64,000 nt of DNA. It comes from Cheiracanthium punctorium. Its lineage: Eukaryota > Arthropoda > Arachnida > Araneae > Cheiracanthiidae. Both the position numbers and the translations under genes were made by a program. The notes beneath the pieces were generated by a model, which searched no databases, had not been told where the DNA came from, and saw nothing but the letters and a program-made list of their open reading frames with translations. Below are positions 23,325 to 35,300 of this stretch, piece by piece (the first letter of the stretch is position 1; the number at the start of each line of letters is the position of its first letter). The stretch is from the NCBI GenBank assembly GCA_038373885.1, contig JAWZYV010010374.1, forward strand, positions 284,481 to 348,480. The letters run 5' to 3'.

Positions 23325-24370
23325 ACTCCGTATCTGGCTAATAGAAAATGAGAAAAAAAATAGATAAAATTAAATAAAACCATTTTAAAGTTCATAAAGA
23401 TCATAAAACCCCTCTTACTCTTAGACCAATAGTTAGTAAGTGTGAAGGTCCTACCTACCAATTTGAAATATATATATAAGAATGCCATTTTAATAGAACT
23501 AATGCCTAAATCCAATAACTCTCCTCAGATGACGATTTTATTAAGCAGTTATATGATTATAAAAGAAAAGAAAAGGAAACCATGGTAAGCTTTGACATAG
23601 TTCATTTATATCCTTCCAAATATACAAGAAATGAATAAAGAAATAAATCAAAGTAACAAACAAATATATGAAAGTGAAGAAATAGCAGACCCCTTAATAG
23701 TACCCAGGGTTCGATCCAGGAATTTTTTCTAGGGTTCTATTTTAGCAAAAACTGTTTTGTGAATTTCCATAACAATTTTTGTGAAAGTCTTTTTTTTTCT
23801 TAAATAATTTTCATAACAAAATAAAATATAAGGCAAAATGACAATGAAGGGTTGTTTTAATTGGTTGTATTTTTGTGAAAGGGCCATTTTAAATGATTGT
23901 ACTTTGCGAAAGGAATGTAAAGTGGACCCAAATTTCATCTGCATTAAATACTGTACCATCAACCTAACAAACTCATATTTTTAATTTAACAGAAATTTCT
24001 ACAAAAGCAAGGCATTCCAATGGGATCTTCCATTTCTGGTAAATGAGGAAAAAAAAATACATAAAATTAAATAAAACCATTTTAAAGTTTAGTGGAGATG
24101 TGTGGATGATGTTTTTGCAGTTAGTTGAAAATAGAAATCTTAAAAACCTACTTGAAGATTAAATGCAATAGATAAGAACACACATTAATTTACCTATTAC
24201 AAAGAAAATGACTAAATCCTTAATTACCTTGATGTAAAAATAATCAGAAGCAACAAAATAAGAAAGATACCACTATTTACCGAAAATCCACTAACAATAA
24301 TCAACTTGTTAATTTTAAATCCAATATCCCTTACAATTTTTTTTTTCATACGCCTAAAAGTCTATAGACC
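23325..24370 (+). pseudogene. Penelope-like reverse transcriptase relic (second part)
   Basis: Resumes the reading interrupted at 17733. Frameshifted plus-strand pieces occur in family order: LLRPIVSKCEGPTYQFE (about 23407-23465), MVSFDIVHLYP (about 23581-23613, the first Asp box), FYKSK then GIPMGSSISGK (about 24000-24045), WRCVDDVFAV (about 24093-24122, the catalytic x-V-D-D box), YLDVKIIRSNKIRK and IYRKSTNNNQLVNFKSNIPY (about 24225-24332). No GIY-YIG endonuclease domain follows; the Gypsy relic begins immediately on the other strand. Many stops and shifts: inactive. Confidence 0.75.
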
Positions 24371-26015
24371 ACAATTTATTAAAATATCTTCCTGAGGAAG
24401 TGGTTAAAATTAAGTTTCAAAGTGTTTGTTCAAAGTTCTTGAAAAGTCTCCACAAATTCTAACTGATCTTTTACCTTCACTGTTTATCTTAGAAACTGGA
24501 ACAATGGGGGTTGCCCATTTTGAATGACTTACTGGTATTAATACACCTTTCTGAATTAAGGAGTCTAGTTCTTCATCAACCAGTTGTTTCATGGCATAAG
24601 GACCGGCCTTGACTTGCAAAAAACCAGTAGAGAATCTTCCTTCATGTCAATAATTACAGGTTCACCCATTATTCCCGTTGAATCATTATTGAAACAATTA
24701 GGGAACTTAGACTGGTAATACTGCAAAATATCTTCCTGAGAGAGATCATCTTCATTTTTTTACCTTTTATTTTCACTTTCTATGTTAGCCTCGTTCAAAT
24801 TAATGCCAAGCTGTTCAAACCAGTATCGACCCAATAATGTAGGTCTATTGGGTGTGTCAATGACAACCAATGGTAGCCATAGATTCTTTTCACCAAATTT
24901 GACAGGCACATTAAATATTCCAACAATTTTCAACTTTTCTCCTAAGTATAAACACAAAGTTGGAACTTCTAATTGTTTAAGAACACCCAAATTTAAACTG
25001 TCAAACTTATTTTTAGACATGATGGAATGAGCACTGCCAGAATCTATTTGCATATTAACTGAGGTAGTACCTATCAGAACATTAATGAGGTAAGGCTTGG
25101 GAACTCCATGTTCAATTTTTGAACAAATTGAAACAGTGTTGATGTACATTTCATTACATGTTTCATCAACAAAGTAAGCTGTAGAAGTTCTACAACTGCT
25201 GGCAATATGCCCTTTGAGTTGGCACTTATAACAGGTTGCAGTTTTAAAAGAACATTCATCTTTATGCTTTTTACCACAATATTTACAATTTCTTAAATTG
25301 TTATCAATAGACTTACCCTGGAAATTGCCTGCTGATTTAGGATGCTTGTCTTTGTTTTGAAAATTGTTATTCTGAGTAGAAGTTTTACTCTTGAATGCTT
25401 TACTGGCATTTGCTATTTTGTAAACATTTTCTCTTGCTTTAAAAGATTTGGCTTCTTTGCTGGCAGTTTCCATAACAAGTACTATCTTACATGCTCTGTT
25501 GAAATCAAGTTTAGCTTCACTCAATAATCTGTTTTGTATCTACAGATCAGCCAATCCATAAACTAATTTATCTCTAACAGCATCGCCAGGAACTGTCCAA
25601 AAGAACATTTCCTTGCCTTCTCTTTGATTCAACAATAAGGGTAGCAATATCTTCACAATTTTGCTTTAAATTATAAAATTTGTGCATAATTACCAATGTC
25701 TGTGGTGAGAAATGGTTAGTCAGTACTTTAATGATTTCAGCATATGGAGTTTCAGGTTGTACAAGATTTCGCAGCGTTGAGAACACTTTCTTACCAACAC
25801 AAGTTAGCAAGATGGCTTGTTTATCGCAATCATTTTTTATTCTATTCGCTTCAAAATAAAAGTCAATTGAAGTAAATATTCCTCAAAACAGTCATTTTTG
25901 TTGAATGCTGGCATTTTGCCAGTCTGGGGATGATACCCATCACTTTCAGAGTCTCGCATTTCAAACACATGTGGTAATACTTGTAAGTCAGTAAGCTGAT
26001 ATACTCACAAAAAAA
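24371..26015 (-). pseudogene. Ty3/Gypsy retrotransposon remnant (gag, protease, start of RT)
   Basis: Minus-strand fragments in the order gag-PR-RT. Gag: MPAFNKNDCFEEYLLQLTF (about 25905-25850), then LTCVGKKVFSTLRNLVQPET and the following helix region (25810-25574). The nucleocapsid block in the frame 25524-24760 has a CCHC zinc knuckle CYKCQLKGHIASSC, preceded by a second, variant one (CKYCGKKHKDEC). The aspartic protease has IDSGSAHSIMSK with the Asp-Ser-Gly active site and a LLGRYWFEQLGI end. RT start (24619-24410): DSLIQKGVLIPVSHSKWATP, then VRICGDFS. Frames are broken between gag and NC and between PR and RT. RT is cut after the first block, and no LTR is visible, so it is truncated at both ends. 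Confidence 0.88.
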
Positions 26016-27339
26016 TGAAGTTTGAATTAGCTGGAAAATGTTGTAATATGAGTTTACCTCGTCACCACTATAATGTATTTAAATATTATGTTACTTTAAT
26101 ACTTTTATCATGTTTAATCTATATATATAGAAATGAATTTTTGTGGGTATTGATGTATGTAGGTGGGTGTGTATGACGTTGAAAAACTCCAAAACCGTTT
26201 GACTGATCACCATGAAATTTGGTACACAAGTCTTTTGTCATGGAGAAGGTTTTTATGCTATTCATTTATACTGAAGAATTATGGTGATGATCGTAATATA
26301 ATGATGAATTATTTTGTGTAGAATTATAACTTGGTACGATTTCATAATGAGAGCAGCGTAGCTTTGAAAACACGATCGGATAGTGGGTCACATTTTTGAT
26401 TCATTCACGCAACGATGTCGAAAGGAGAATCTTGGAGAACACACACATTGTGTTGTAGTAATGAATAAAAATTGTATCGACCTCCATAGAGGTAATTAAG
26501 ATGTAGATGTACCTGCAAATGCCGCACTGTAAAAAAAGTTTTCAATTAAAACGACATCGTATTTTTTTTTCTTTGAATGAGAAAGAACTATAACCGATTT
26601 CACGAGAATGCCAAAAATCACAACACATAGCGGTACACCAAAGGAAGTTCATAAAAGAAATAAGGAGGTCATCAACTAATTATTGACCCATAAAGTTGTT
26701 GCAGAAAGGCACATCCAGTTTAGCGCTCGTCGACTCTGCCTCTTACCGTAAGGAGCACAAGACATGAAAATAGATGAGATCACATATCACATTTTTAGAC
26801 GTAATTATTTATTTGTTCAAAACATTAAATTTATTTGACTATTAAAAACTTGAAAAAATACACATATAATAACATGTTAACCTGGGGAAGCATCGTCACA
26901 AAAAAATTACATTATTGATGCTGTTACGAGCTTTTTACATGTCAGTGGGCGAAGGCCTGCATCACACAACGTGATCAGCCTCGCCTCACCAGATGAAGAT
27001 CCCAACTGCCAAAAAGTGACCATTATCAAAAGCCGTTAAGCATACACAGTAGTAGTGAGAGTCTCTCGTTTGTTCCAGAACAATCAAGACGCCAGCAGTA
27101 TGCTCCTTTACACAGAAGAGAAAACCGCAAGAAAAAAACCATCTGCTTACAAACAGCAGGCGAAAACCGCAGAACATTTTCAGCTGATAAGAACTCACTG
27201 TGAGAAGTTGACGCACTTTTGCCAAGAGGCACCAGGAAGGGGAAAGAGAATATATTGTGAATTTGACGAATAAATCCAAAGTAGTTAAAAATAGAAAAAA
27301 TATGTCCTATGCGATGAAAGAGCAACAGGACACCATTTT

Positions 27340-27649
27340 ACTCTAGCTCGATGTTAGGTGGCACTGCAGAATGTCAAATTCTATTCAACTGCTTGCTAAG
27401 AAAATACCGTTTAACTTATTGACGAAATTTGGTAAGTATGGATATTTGAAAACGGAGAATATTTTTACACTGTCTGTTTTGCCATCACTTGCTGCTAGAT
27501 GGCGCTGCAGTACATCGAATTCTATTCCATTTGACCGCTTGTTATGCAAGTACCGTTCAACCGATTTTGATGAAAATTGGTACACATGGATATTGGAAGA
27601 CGTAGAATATTTTTACTTTATCCGTTTTGCTGTAACTTGATGCTAGATG
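27340..27649. repeat. Degenerate ~125-bp tandem array, left part
   Basis: About two and a half units with the shared text GATGGCGCTGCAG, CCGTTCAACCGATTTTGATG, AAAATTGGTACACATGGATA, GAATATTTTTAC and TTTTGCTGTAACTTG. It continues at 35301 after the hAT-type insertion; the target duplication GCTAGATG falls inside a unit. Confidence 0.85.
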
Positions 27650-28104
27650 CAGACTTTCCCCCAGACTTGGGCGGGAGAGCGCGGCGCCCTGCCTGCCCCT
27701 TGATCGGAAGAATACCGCCCTTCTTGCCCCTTTGATATAAAATAGCGCCATCCACGTCGCTTTGTTTTCATTCATAGCGCCATCGTCTCCCGTCTGTTTA
27801 CATTTATTGCATTGCTGCATGGCTTCCTCTTTGTTGACATTAGTCAGCATTTTCCCAGATTCGAGACCACTTGCTGAAGCATCCGAAAAGGAGCAAAATA
27901 TGTCCTGTTTGATGAATGCTTGGCTTTCACATAGCTTGCAGGGACAAGAGTGCATGCATCAATGTCAAGTGGAGAGAGAATATTTTAAGACACATGCGTT
28001 TCGCTTTTTTTTTTTTTTTTTTTTTTTTTGATCGAGCCGGTCCAAAAATCACTCTCAGTAGCCATCCGCTTTGGTAGCTTTGCATAGTAAATGGTATAAA
28101 CAGG

Positions 28105-28690
28105 GTGTCTATCGCTCCGGAAAGTCTGAAAAAACACGGGAAATTGGATAATGGGTCTGGCAAATTCACCAATAGAATCATTTTTTTTAAACCCTTTCTC
28201 TCTAATTGTCAGACTGGAAACAGAAAGCAATTGCAATGCATTTTTCGTACCGCGAAAGCATCAAGCAATGTGTTTGTATAAGGAGGGAAAAATGGGGGCT
28301 CATCAATCGTAACAGGAGGGTAAAAGACAAATTAGCTCACTTGGTAACTTACGGCTTAGGACCGTATTTCTAAGAACAGTTAGTTAATTCTATCAGAAAG
28401 TGCGACTACTTCTGAATGGATGAAAGCTTAATAAGCAACAGACCCGTAAGCAGAGAAAGGGGGGGGACGCAAAAACTTAAATATAATTTCTCACAGAGTA
28501 TTAAAATTTTTATCTTTTATGAAAAGGGCATAGCCGAATCTAAGGGAGAGGGATAGCAGGCCGAGCTGAAGTCCCTGCCCTCATGCCCCGGGAGGGAATT
28601 TCTATGAGCGGCAATTTAAGGGTAAGAAAACGGGAGCCGCAGTTTTCCGATTTTAGCTGACTTAGGAATCCCTGTCCTGGTAGACAATAA
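28105..28690. repeat. Possible hAT-like sequence with CAGGGTGTCTA end
   Basis: CAGGGTGTCTATCGCTCCGG at 28104 and, about 580 bp on, CCTGTCCTGGTAGACA resemble the two ends of a common animal hAT family (CAGGGTGTCTA...). The duplication is not convincing and the interior is unremarkable. Confidence 0.35.
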
Positions 28691-28823
28691 TTGAAAGGAA
28701 AAAAATACAGGGGACGACCAAGGGCCAAAGTGCCGTTCCCTACAGATAAATTAATTTACACTAGATAGAATAGGTTACCTGATAATGATGACGTATTTCA
28801 TGTAATTTGAACTGGTATTCATG

Positions 28824-29008
28824 CAGTGGCGTAGCTACAGTGGGTGACATTCGGGGCGGATATAAGTGGTGTCACCCCCCCCCCATAGGAGCATTTTGCC
28901 CCCATACAAGCGATATTTTTGGAATTTTTACTGCACAAGCCATCCGGTGTCACCCTTTTGAGGGTGACACCCGGGGCGGACCGCTCCCCCCCCCTTGCTA
29001 CGCCACAG
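28824..29008. mobile_element. hAT MITE, 185 bp (CAGTGGCGTAGC family)
   Basis: Ends CAGTGGCGTAGCTAC and TTGCTACGCCACAG; target duplication TATTCATG / TATTCAAG (7 of 8). Poly-C/poly-G segments and two GGGTGACA..CGGGGCGGA motifs inside. Confidence 0.85.
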
Positions 29009-29732
29009 TATTCAAGATTTGAGCCCCCCCCCCCCCCCCTCCCCTCTAAAAATTTTCAGGATCTGCTTTTGAGGTTTGCAATTTCATATTTTCCCCCCAG
29101 CTTGGAAAAATCTAAGTTCCGGCAGTAGAAAAATGATAACAAATTTGGCGAGGAGCTCTGTCTCCCCCCTCCCATCACCATGCAAAATAAGGGAGCTGCT
29201 GGTATAGCATAGGCGCCTTTTTCAAAATAATGACCTAGGCAGGGCACACACAATAAAATATGATATATTAAAATTAAGCTTTTTTTAGAAATTTTTCACC
29301 GAACGTAGTCTGATACCTTAAAGGATTTTTTCCAAGAATGGATTAGCTGAGCTGGGGAGGTGAAAGTCAATAGAAATTTTAGAAACCACAAAAATATTTG
29401 ACATAATTAGGGTTTACTTGTTTAAAGCGAGTTATACTAGACTTCAGCATTGTACCCAACAGGTGTTTCCGATTTTGTTATTCCGGGTTCTCGTTAAATC
29501 TTCACTCATTATAAACGAGTTCGACTATACTTAGAATTCACTTGCCCGGGGCGTCAGCTGCTAACCTAGGGCCGGCCCTGATCATATTAAAAAGTATTTA
29601 CATATGAATACCAAGAATGGTCATCTTTCTCAGAGACCATTATGCCGCGAGTGGTCACTTTCGATGTCATAAGTCATTTACATGAGCGAATGCCCTTGCA
29701 AATCAATTATGTAATCCACCCTTGGATGCCAC

Positions 29733-29894
29733 CGTGGGCGGATCTAGATGGAGGGCGCAGGGGTGCACGCTCCCTCCGAGAAAATATATTACACTAATAA
29801 AATAGCTTTATTGCTCGACAATGGTATATATCATGTAATTCGATAATATTCAAACTTTGCGTTCCCCTGAAAAAAATCTCTGGATCCACCCTTG
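29733..29894. mobile_element. hAT MITE, 162 bp (GGGCGGATC family)
   Basis: Ends CGTGGGCGGATCTAGA and TCTGGATCCACCCTTG; target duplication GATGCCAC / GATGCCTC (7 of 8). Interior contains AAAATAGCTTTATTGCTC. Confidence 0.75.
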
Positions 29895-29998
29895 GATGCC
29901 TCCCAGAATGTAAAATAAACATGAATTATACATGTTCAAAAATATACATCATAGAAATATAAAACCCCTTCCAAAAATATTTCCTAGATATGGGCCCA

Positions 29999-30137
29999 TG
30001 GGCGGATCCAGAGGGAGAGCACAGTCCCCCCTCAGAGAAAAATATATTTATTCTGATAAAATAGCTTTTTTTGCTCCACAATGGCATATTTCATGTAATT
30101 CAGATAATACATTTCAGTCGATATTTTTCTCTCTCTA
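29999..30137. mobile_element. Second, 3'-degenerate copy of the GGGCGGATC MITE
   Basis: ATGGGCGGATCCAGAGGGAG at the left and AAAATAGCTTTTTTTGCTCC, ATTTCATGTAATTC inside match the 162-bp MITE 270 bp upstream. The right terminus is not recognisable. Confidence 0.7.
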
Positions 30138-31814
30138 AAATACATCTCTTAAATTGACAGCGGAAGCATGATGCATAAAAGTTAAATGCATAAAAGTAAA
30201 ATGTTTAACGTATAAAAGTAAAATGAGCATGCTTTGAAGCAGGGGACGACAGATTTTAATTTTATATATGGCCAACAGGGACCTTAATACGGCAATAAAG
30301 CTGTGTACAATGGCAGTTCCAGGCTGAATTTTCGGAGGAGCCTATTGGGCTTTTTATATAGATTCGTAAATAGCTCAAAACGGAAATTGAACGTGTATAC
30401 CAATCTAAAGCTCAAAAACAAAAGCAAGTTTAGGAGGGGGGAGGGGGGGCTCTTAATGTCCAGTCAGCTGGAAAATAATTGCAATGTTACATAATTTTAT
30501 TTTGTATGAAATAGATTAACGTTTCTAATTCTAATGGTGTTAGTGTTGTAAGGTCAAAATTAACGATCGCCACTCGCCATGTGGCGACTGTATTTTTGAA
30601 AGTGGAGACCGCAAATATATGTACCAGTCGCCACAGTTTATTTCCCCACTCTCTTTCCCTTTTTTCACAATTTAATATAAGTTTTTATGAATTGAAAGTA
30701 AAACAGAAACGGGATGTTAAAACAGATGTTGTTGACAGGAGTCAACTGAACTCAAAGATCGATTTCGGCATGGAGGGGGGGGGGGGAGAGTAGAGCTGGA
30801 TCATTGATAAAGGGTATTAGTACCACTTGACCAATTAGCAAAAGCAATCATCTGTTCTGGAAATTTACAAACGGGGATTACGACAATGTGTAAGATTGAG
30901 GTTTGAAGCAGACACCTGCATTTGTTTGTTTTTGCAAAATTTCCTGCAATTTGCGGGCTCTCTTTCTGAGAACAAAAATCCGAAGAGTGGCGAGCATTCA
31001 TTTATAAATTCTTTTCTTGTGATCTATTAATACAAAAAAAAAACATTAAATAAATAAATATTTCAATATTTATTCGGGCATAATAAGGTTTATGGTCATC
31101 ATAAAGTTAATGACAGCTTTCCGTCGCGGAAAACTAACTATGTTCGTCATGAATAAAGACCAATGGAGTACGCAAATGCAGCCGCGGGGATTTAAAAATA
31201 GGGATACTTTGTCCTCGAAAAAAAATCACTTTTGTGTACCATGTAGAAAATATTCAGAACTGGTTTGGTGCAATCTCAAAATGATTAAAGTTTATTCCTA
31301 AACGTTCATTTCTTATAGTCCGACGCATAAATTCAGGTCAATGGATGTTACAAAGTCGCGCAATTTAACTCGCAAAAAGGCGCTTTTCATTTCTACATGA
31401 ATCCCTAATTCTCTAATGCTTCGTAAATATCTTTAATAACTATAGATAATTTGAATTAGGAAGGCCAGATAATGATTATACTAAGCAATCATTAAGAACA
31501 AAAACTTGCAAGTGTGCAAAACAGCCAGTTATAAACTAAAGAAGCTGCCATTATTTATACTAACAGCTTTCACTAAATAGCTGAAGTCTAGAATTATGAT
31601 TGTTAAATAATTATCAAATATAACACTGGCATTATAGAATCGACGGTGAAGTTATCTTGAATCCCTTTCTTACCCTCAACTAAAAGTGTTATGTGCCAGA
31701 GATTGCAGTTTTTTATTGCTACTTTAGGTGAAAACAAACATCCCAGAGGTCATAAACGTAAAGTTTTCAAAATTATTGGGGGGGGCTGGGCCCCATAACC
31801 AAATATATTCACGT

Positions 31815-31990
31815 CAGTGGCGCAGCGAAACGGGGGGGGTTAGGGGGGTCATAACCACCCCCCATGAGGAATTTTTTGCCACACAAAATGTATATTCTTC
31901 ACTCCCTTATCATACACCGGTATGCATATATGTGAATTGCAGAAGTCGTACACCCCCTCTCCCCATGAAAAATTTCTGCCTACGCCACTG
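31815..31990. mobile_element. hAT MITE, 176 bp (CAGTGGCG..ACGCCACTG family)
   Basis: Ends CAGTGGCGCAGCG and TGCCTACGCCACTG; perfect 8-bp duplication ATTCACGT (31807-31814, 31991-31998). The interior word GCCACACAAAATGTATATTC is shared with the copies at 52709 and 57835. Confidence 0.92.
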
Positions 31991-32012
31991 ATTCACGTAC
32001 ATATAACTTACT

Positions 32013-32192
32013 CATAGCTGCCAACTACTACGGAATATAATTAACCACTTTTTCTACATGATTTTTCGTCTTAAAATATAGCAAAATTTTTGTGCTGCCC
32101 GCGCGAGCTGGTTACTATTTAAAAAAAATAAGTAAAAAATATACTGTTAACAAAAAGTGGCTAATTATATTCCGTAGTAGTTGGCAGCTATG
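32013..32192. mobile_element. MITE with ~40-bp inverted repeats (CATAGCTGCCAACTACTACG)
   Basis: The first 40 bp (CATAGCTGCCAACTACTACG, then GAATATAATTAACCACTTTTT) return inverted at the right end with one difference. Flanked by a 7-bp direct repeat ACTTACT (32006-32012, 32193-32199). 180 bp in all, so nearly half is inverted repeat. Confidence 0.8.
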
Positions 32193-33562
32193 ACTTACTA
32201 TATATAAGTGTAAATTATTGGAGGCGCTCGAGCTCTATGGGTCCATAGAATTCTGCACCTATGTAAGGTAAGTATCCATGTTAGTATCTTCCTACCATGT
32301 TATAAGTTAAAAATAGTAGCAAAGTAAAAAATCGAAAGGAGGAAAAAAACATTTTTGATGAGATAGTGCATTTTAGACACATCTGAACTTTTCTTCATTT
32401 CATACTTTACATTGCATAATCTGATTTTAATTAACCAGACCCTGGCGAGGGCTGCTTATAGTAACATTGCGTATTACGTGGCGTCACAATGAATACTAAA
32501 TCATGATTGAAATCAAAAGAAGAAAATTTTTTAAAGTACAAGTAAAGGTTTTTTTTTAACGTTTGTAAATGGCATGAATACTTTTTTTATGTTAGTATAA
32601 ATTAGTTTTCTGTATTTAGTGGTAAATTATTGGGTGGGATCAGCCCCCTATTCACAATTTATTGGGGGGGGCTCGATCCCCACGGGCCCATATAACTATG
32701 CACCTATGCCAGAGGTGCCTCATTTTGGGTTACGCGAACGAAAGAAAACAGATGAAATGAAAAAGCGATGACTGTCCTTGTCTGATTCTGATAAGCATCT
32801 CAATTAGGAAAAAAGTAACTTACTTATTTTTAAAAGGAAATTTTATCAGGTTTCATTTACGATAAATGTCTGATTGCGTTGCTTGGATTTTTGTGAAGGA
32901 ACAGTTATGCATCGTGTTTAGTTAAGGGTCGTTTCAATCGATCTTATTTTTGTTATAGTATCATTTTAATAGAAAGTTTTTTGTAAAGAGGCCCGTAAAA
33001 CGATCGATAATCTTGACTACAATGATCCCTGTAACGGAAGGGGCAGGGGGAATAGCAAGATTTAGAATGAAAACATATACATACCAGGGCAAAGGGGGGT
33101 AAAAAAGGGCTGCCAATTGTTGAAAGGTTGTCGGGCGCCGTGCTTTTTAAAGAGTGGTAGTAGGGGGGCAACAAATGGGGGCTACAAAGAAATGCTTTTG
33201 ACAAACGCAAGTTCGTAGCCAGAAAAAAAAGGATGAAAAGGTTGAAATTCTGGAAAAAAAGGTGTAAATTTTGTACATCACCTATTTAATGTAAGGGGTA
33301 ATTTTACTAACTGGGAATATTTTTGCATGGGGCCCGCATAAAAATCAAAAATTTGTATTTAATTAGATTTAATGTTCTGAAAATGTTAATCAACACTATA
33401 AAATTCTGTCTCGGAATATAACTTTGTGATTTATTGTAGATGTCTATGATCAATATTTAAGGAATAAAAGACTAGTTGCATTATCAGTTAGTGCATCTGA
33501 ACTAAGTTGCATTAAAAAATTGAATTACATAAATGAACGTTCATTTTAATATGATCGTTATT

Positions 33563-34118
33563 CATAGCTGACAACTTGTAAATTTTTGTACAATGTATGA
33601 GTTTTATATTGTTTAGTTTGTACAATGTAATATAATTAAGGAAATCATTTTTTTTAATTGAAACTTCTAATTTAGTGCATTTCCTGGGCTCTGTTTATTA
33701 AATTTTTTGGAGGGAAAAATCCTATGCTATTATTATTAGTATTATGCTTCAGCATGCTAAATTCTTTTTCCATTCTTCTTAAGAATAAATATTTTTCTTT
33801 TAGAATTCTTTAGTGAAGCTCCAGTATCATAAGAGTAAACATTGACTCCTATTTTAAATATATTTTTCTATGATACATTTTTATTTTTCCTCACCTATGT
33901 ATTTAGAGTTACTCAAATTATCTGTTTACATTTGATTTTTTTTTCTCTTATGAAAATTCCTAAATTAAACTTTAATATTAGAAAAAAATTTAAATTCATT
34001 AGGTTTTTTTTTCTGCATAATTGTAGAAAAAAAAAGCTAGAAACAATGGTACCTCATATAACAATAAGGTATATAGTATAAATAGTACTAATTTTCAAGT
34101 TGAAAAGTTGGCAGCTAT
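33563..34118. mobile_element. Longer element with related CATAGCTG ends
   Basis: CATAGCTGACAACTTGTAAA at the left and AAAAGTTGGCAGCTAT at the right form the same kind of inverted terminus as the 180-bp MITE. AT-rich interior, no clear duplication. Confidence 0.5.
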
Positions 34119-34438
34119 ATTGCATATTTAAATGCATATTATGCTATGATCGTTACTTATCTAGAAGTAAGTTAAAAACTTAGAAACTGTATGAGGCTAG
34201 GCTAATAAAAGTATAAGCACTGAGCTTAAATTAAGAATTTATTAAGATTTAAAAATTAAATTAAGATTAAGAATTAAATTAAGATTTAAAAAAGAATTTG
34301 CACTGAGCTTAAACTTATGCTAATCAAAATTTTCAGCAAGGGATCCTAATAGCTATGCCCCTGTATTTTTGTGTAACATTCCCATTTTGGCACCACTGAA
34401 GAAAAAAAAAAAATGACATCAATTTAAGTCATTAAATA

Positions 34439-35115
34439 CGAGGGATATTCGGAAACTAAGGTCCGTTTACTTATAAAACATAAAACATTACAGATTTTTT
34501 CAAAACACTTTACATTTTAAATTCCTTACATGTGTCTCTATTTTTCTACATAGTTTCCATATTTGTTTAAACATTTGTCATAACGTTCTATGAGCTTCTG
34601 TATGCCTAAGTCATAGAAGTCTGCCGCCTGTGAGGATAACCAGTCTTGAACTTCTTCTTTCACCTCGTCAGTTGTGTCGAAGCGCTTGCCGCCGAGAAAC
34701 TCTTTTGGTAGCGAAACAAGTGAAAATCACTCGGAGCCAAGTCTGGACTGTACGGTGGGTGGTCAATCTGTTCCCATCCAAAAGATCTGATCAGATTTTG
34801 TGTGTTATTGGCAGAATGGGGTCTGGCATTGTCATGCAGCAACACGTCGCTTATCTGTCTATGAATTTCCGCTGCTGAAACGTTCTTTGCTGTCAAAAAC
34901 CGAATCACTGACCGTATTTCACAGTCGGCGGGCTGATCGATTGTTTTAAACATTTTGAAGTAGCACTGTACTTAGCACACTGCAACAATACCAATGCAAA
35001 TCGCGTCGATTGACGAGCAAGGTATGCCGGGAGTTGGTACGCATGTGCATTTCAATGTTTGCGCGACATTCGATTAGCTACGACAATTCGGACCTTAGTT
35101 TCCGAATATCCCTCA
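34439..35115 (-). mobile_element. Internally deleted mariner element (677 bp)
   Basis: Terminal inverted repeats CGAGGGATATTCGGAAACTA (left, continuing AGGTCCG) and its inverted copy at the right end, flanked by TA (34437-34438, 35116-35117). A minus-strand frame (34953-34660) begins MFKTIDQPADCEIRSVIRFL, the N-terminal mariner HTH, and after AEIHRQIS jumps straight to DVLLHDNARPHSANNTQNLI and YSPDLAPSDFHLF, the second and third catalytic Asp blocks. The centre of the transposase, including the first Asp, is missing, so the product would be a short inactive protein that keeps DNA-binding sequence. Confidence 0.93.
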
Positions 35116-35300
35116 TATACGAAAACACATAGCTGTAGCTATCAAGACTAAAATAATTACATTTTTTGATTCTATAAAATTTCCAATTTCCATGAAAGAA
35201 AAAATGCCCCTTAGCTATCAAAAGAGCCCTTAAACTTGGATAAAGTGCCCTTTTGTTAACAGCAGCATCCTGCCCCTTTTCAGTTCTAGGGGAAAGTATG

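Larger units (their letters stand above)
27650..35300. mobile_element. 7.65 kb hAT-type element with internal secondary insertions
   Basis: Ends CAGACTTTCCCCCAGA (left) and TCTAGGGGAAAGTATG (right) flanked by a perfect 8-bp duplication GCTAGATG (27642-27649, 35301-35308). The target is a unit of the Helitron's tandem array, and removing the insertion restores that unit. Subterminal CTGCCCCTT-type words occur near both ends. The interior holds at least six smaller elements listed separately and no recognisable intact transposase. A frame at 27762-28000 is of unknown nature. Confidence 0.85.

Noticed and set aside
27927..28236. Two overlapping minus-strand frames with poly-Lys runs
   Set aside because: The Lys runs come from a poly-T tract; no domain and no splice context.
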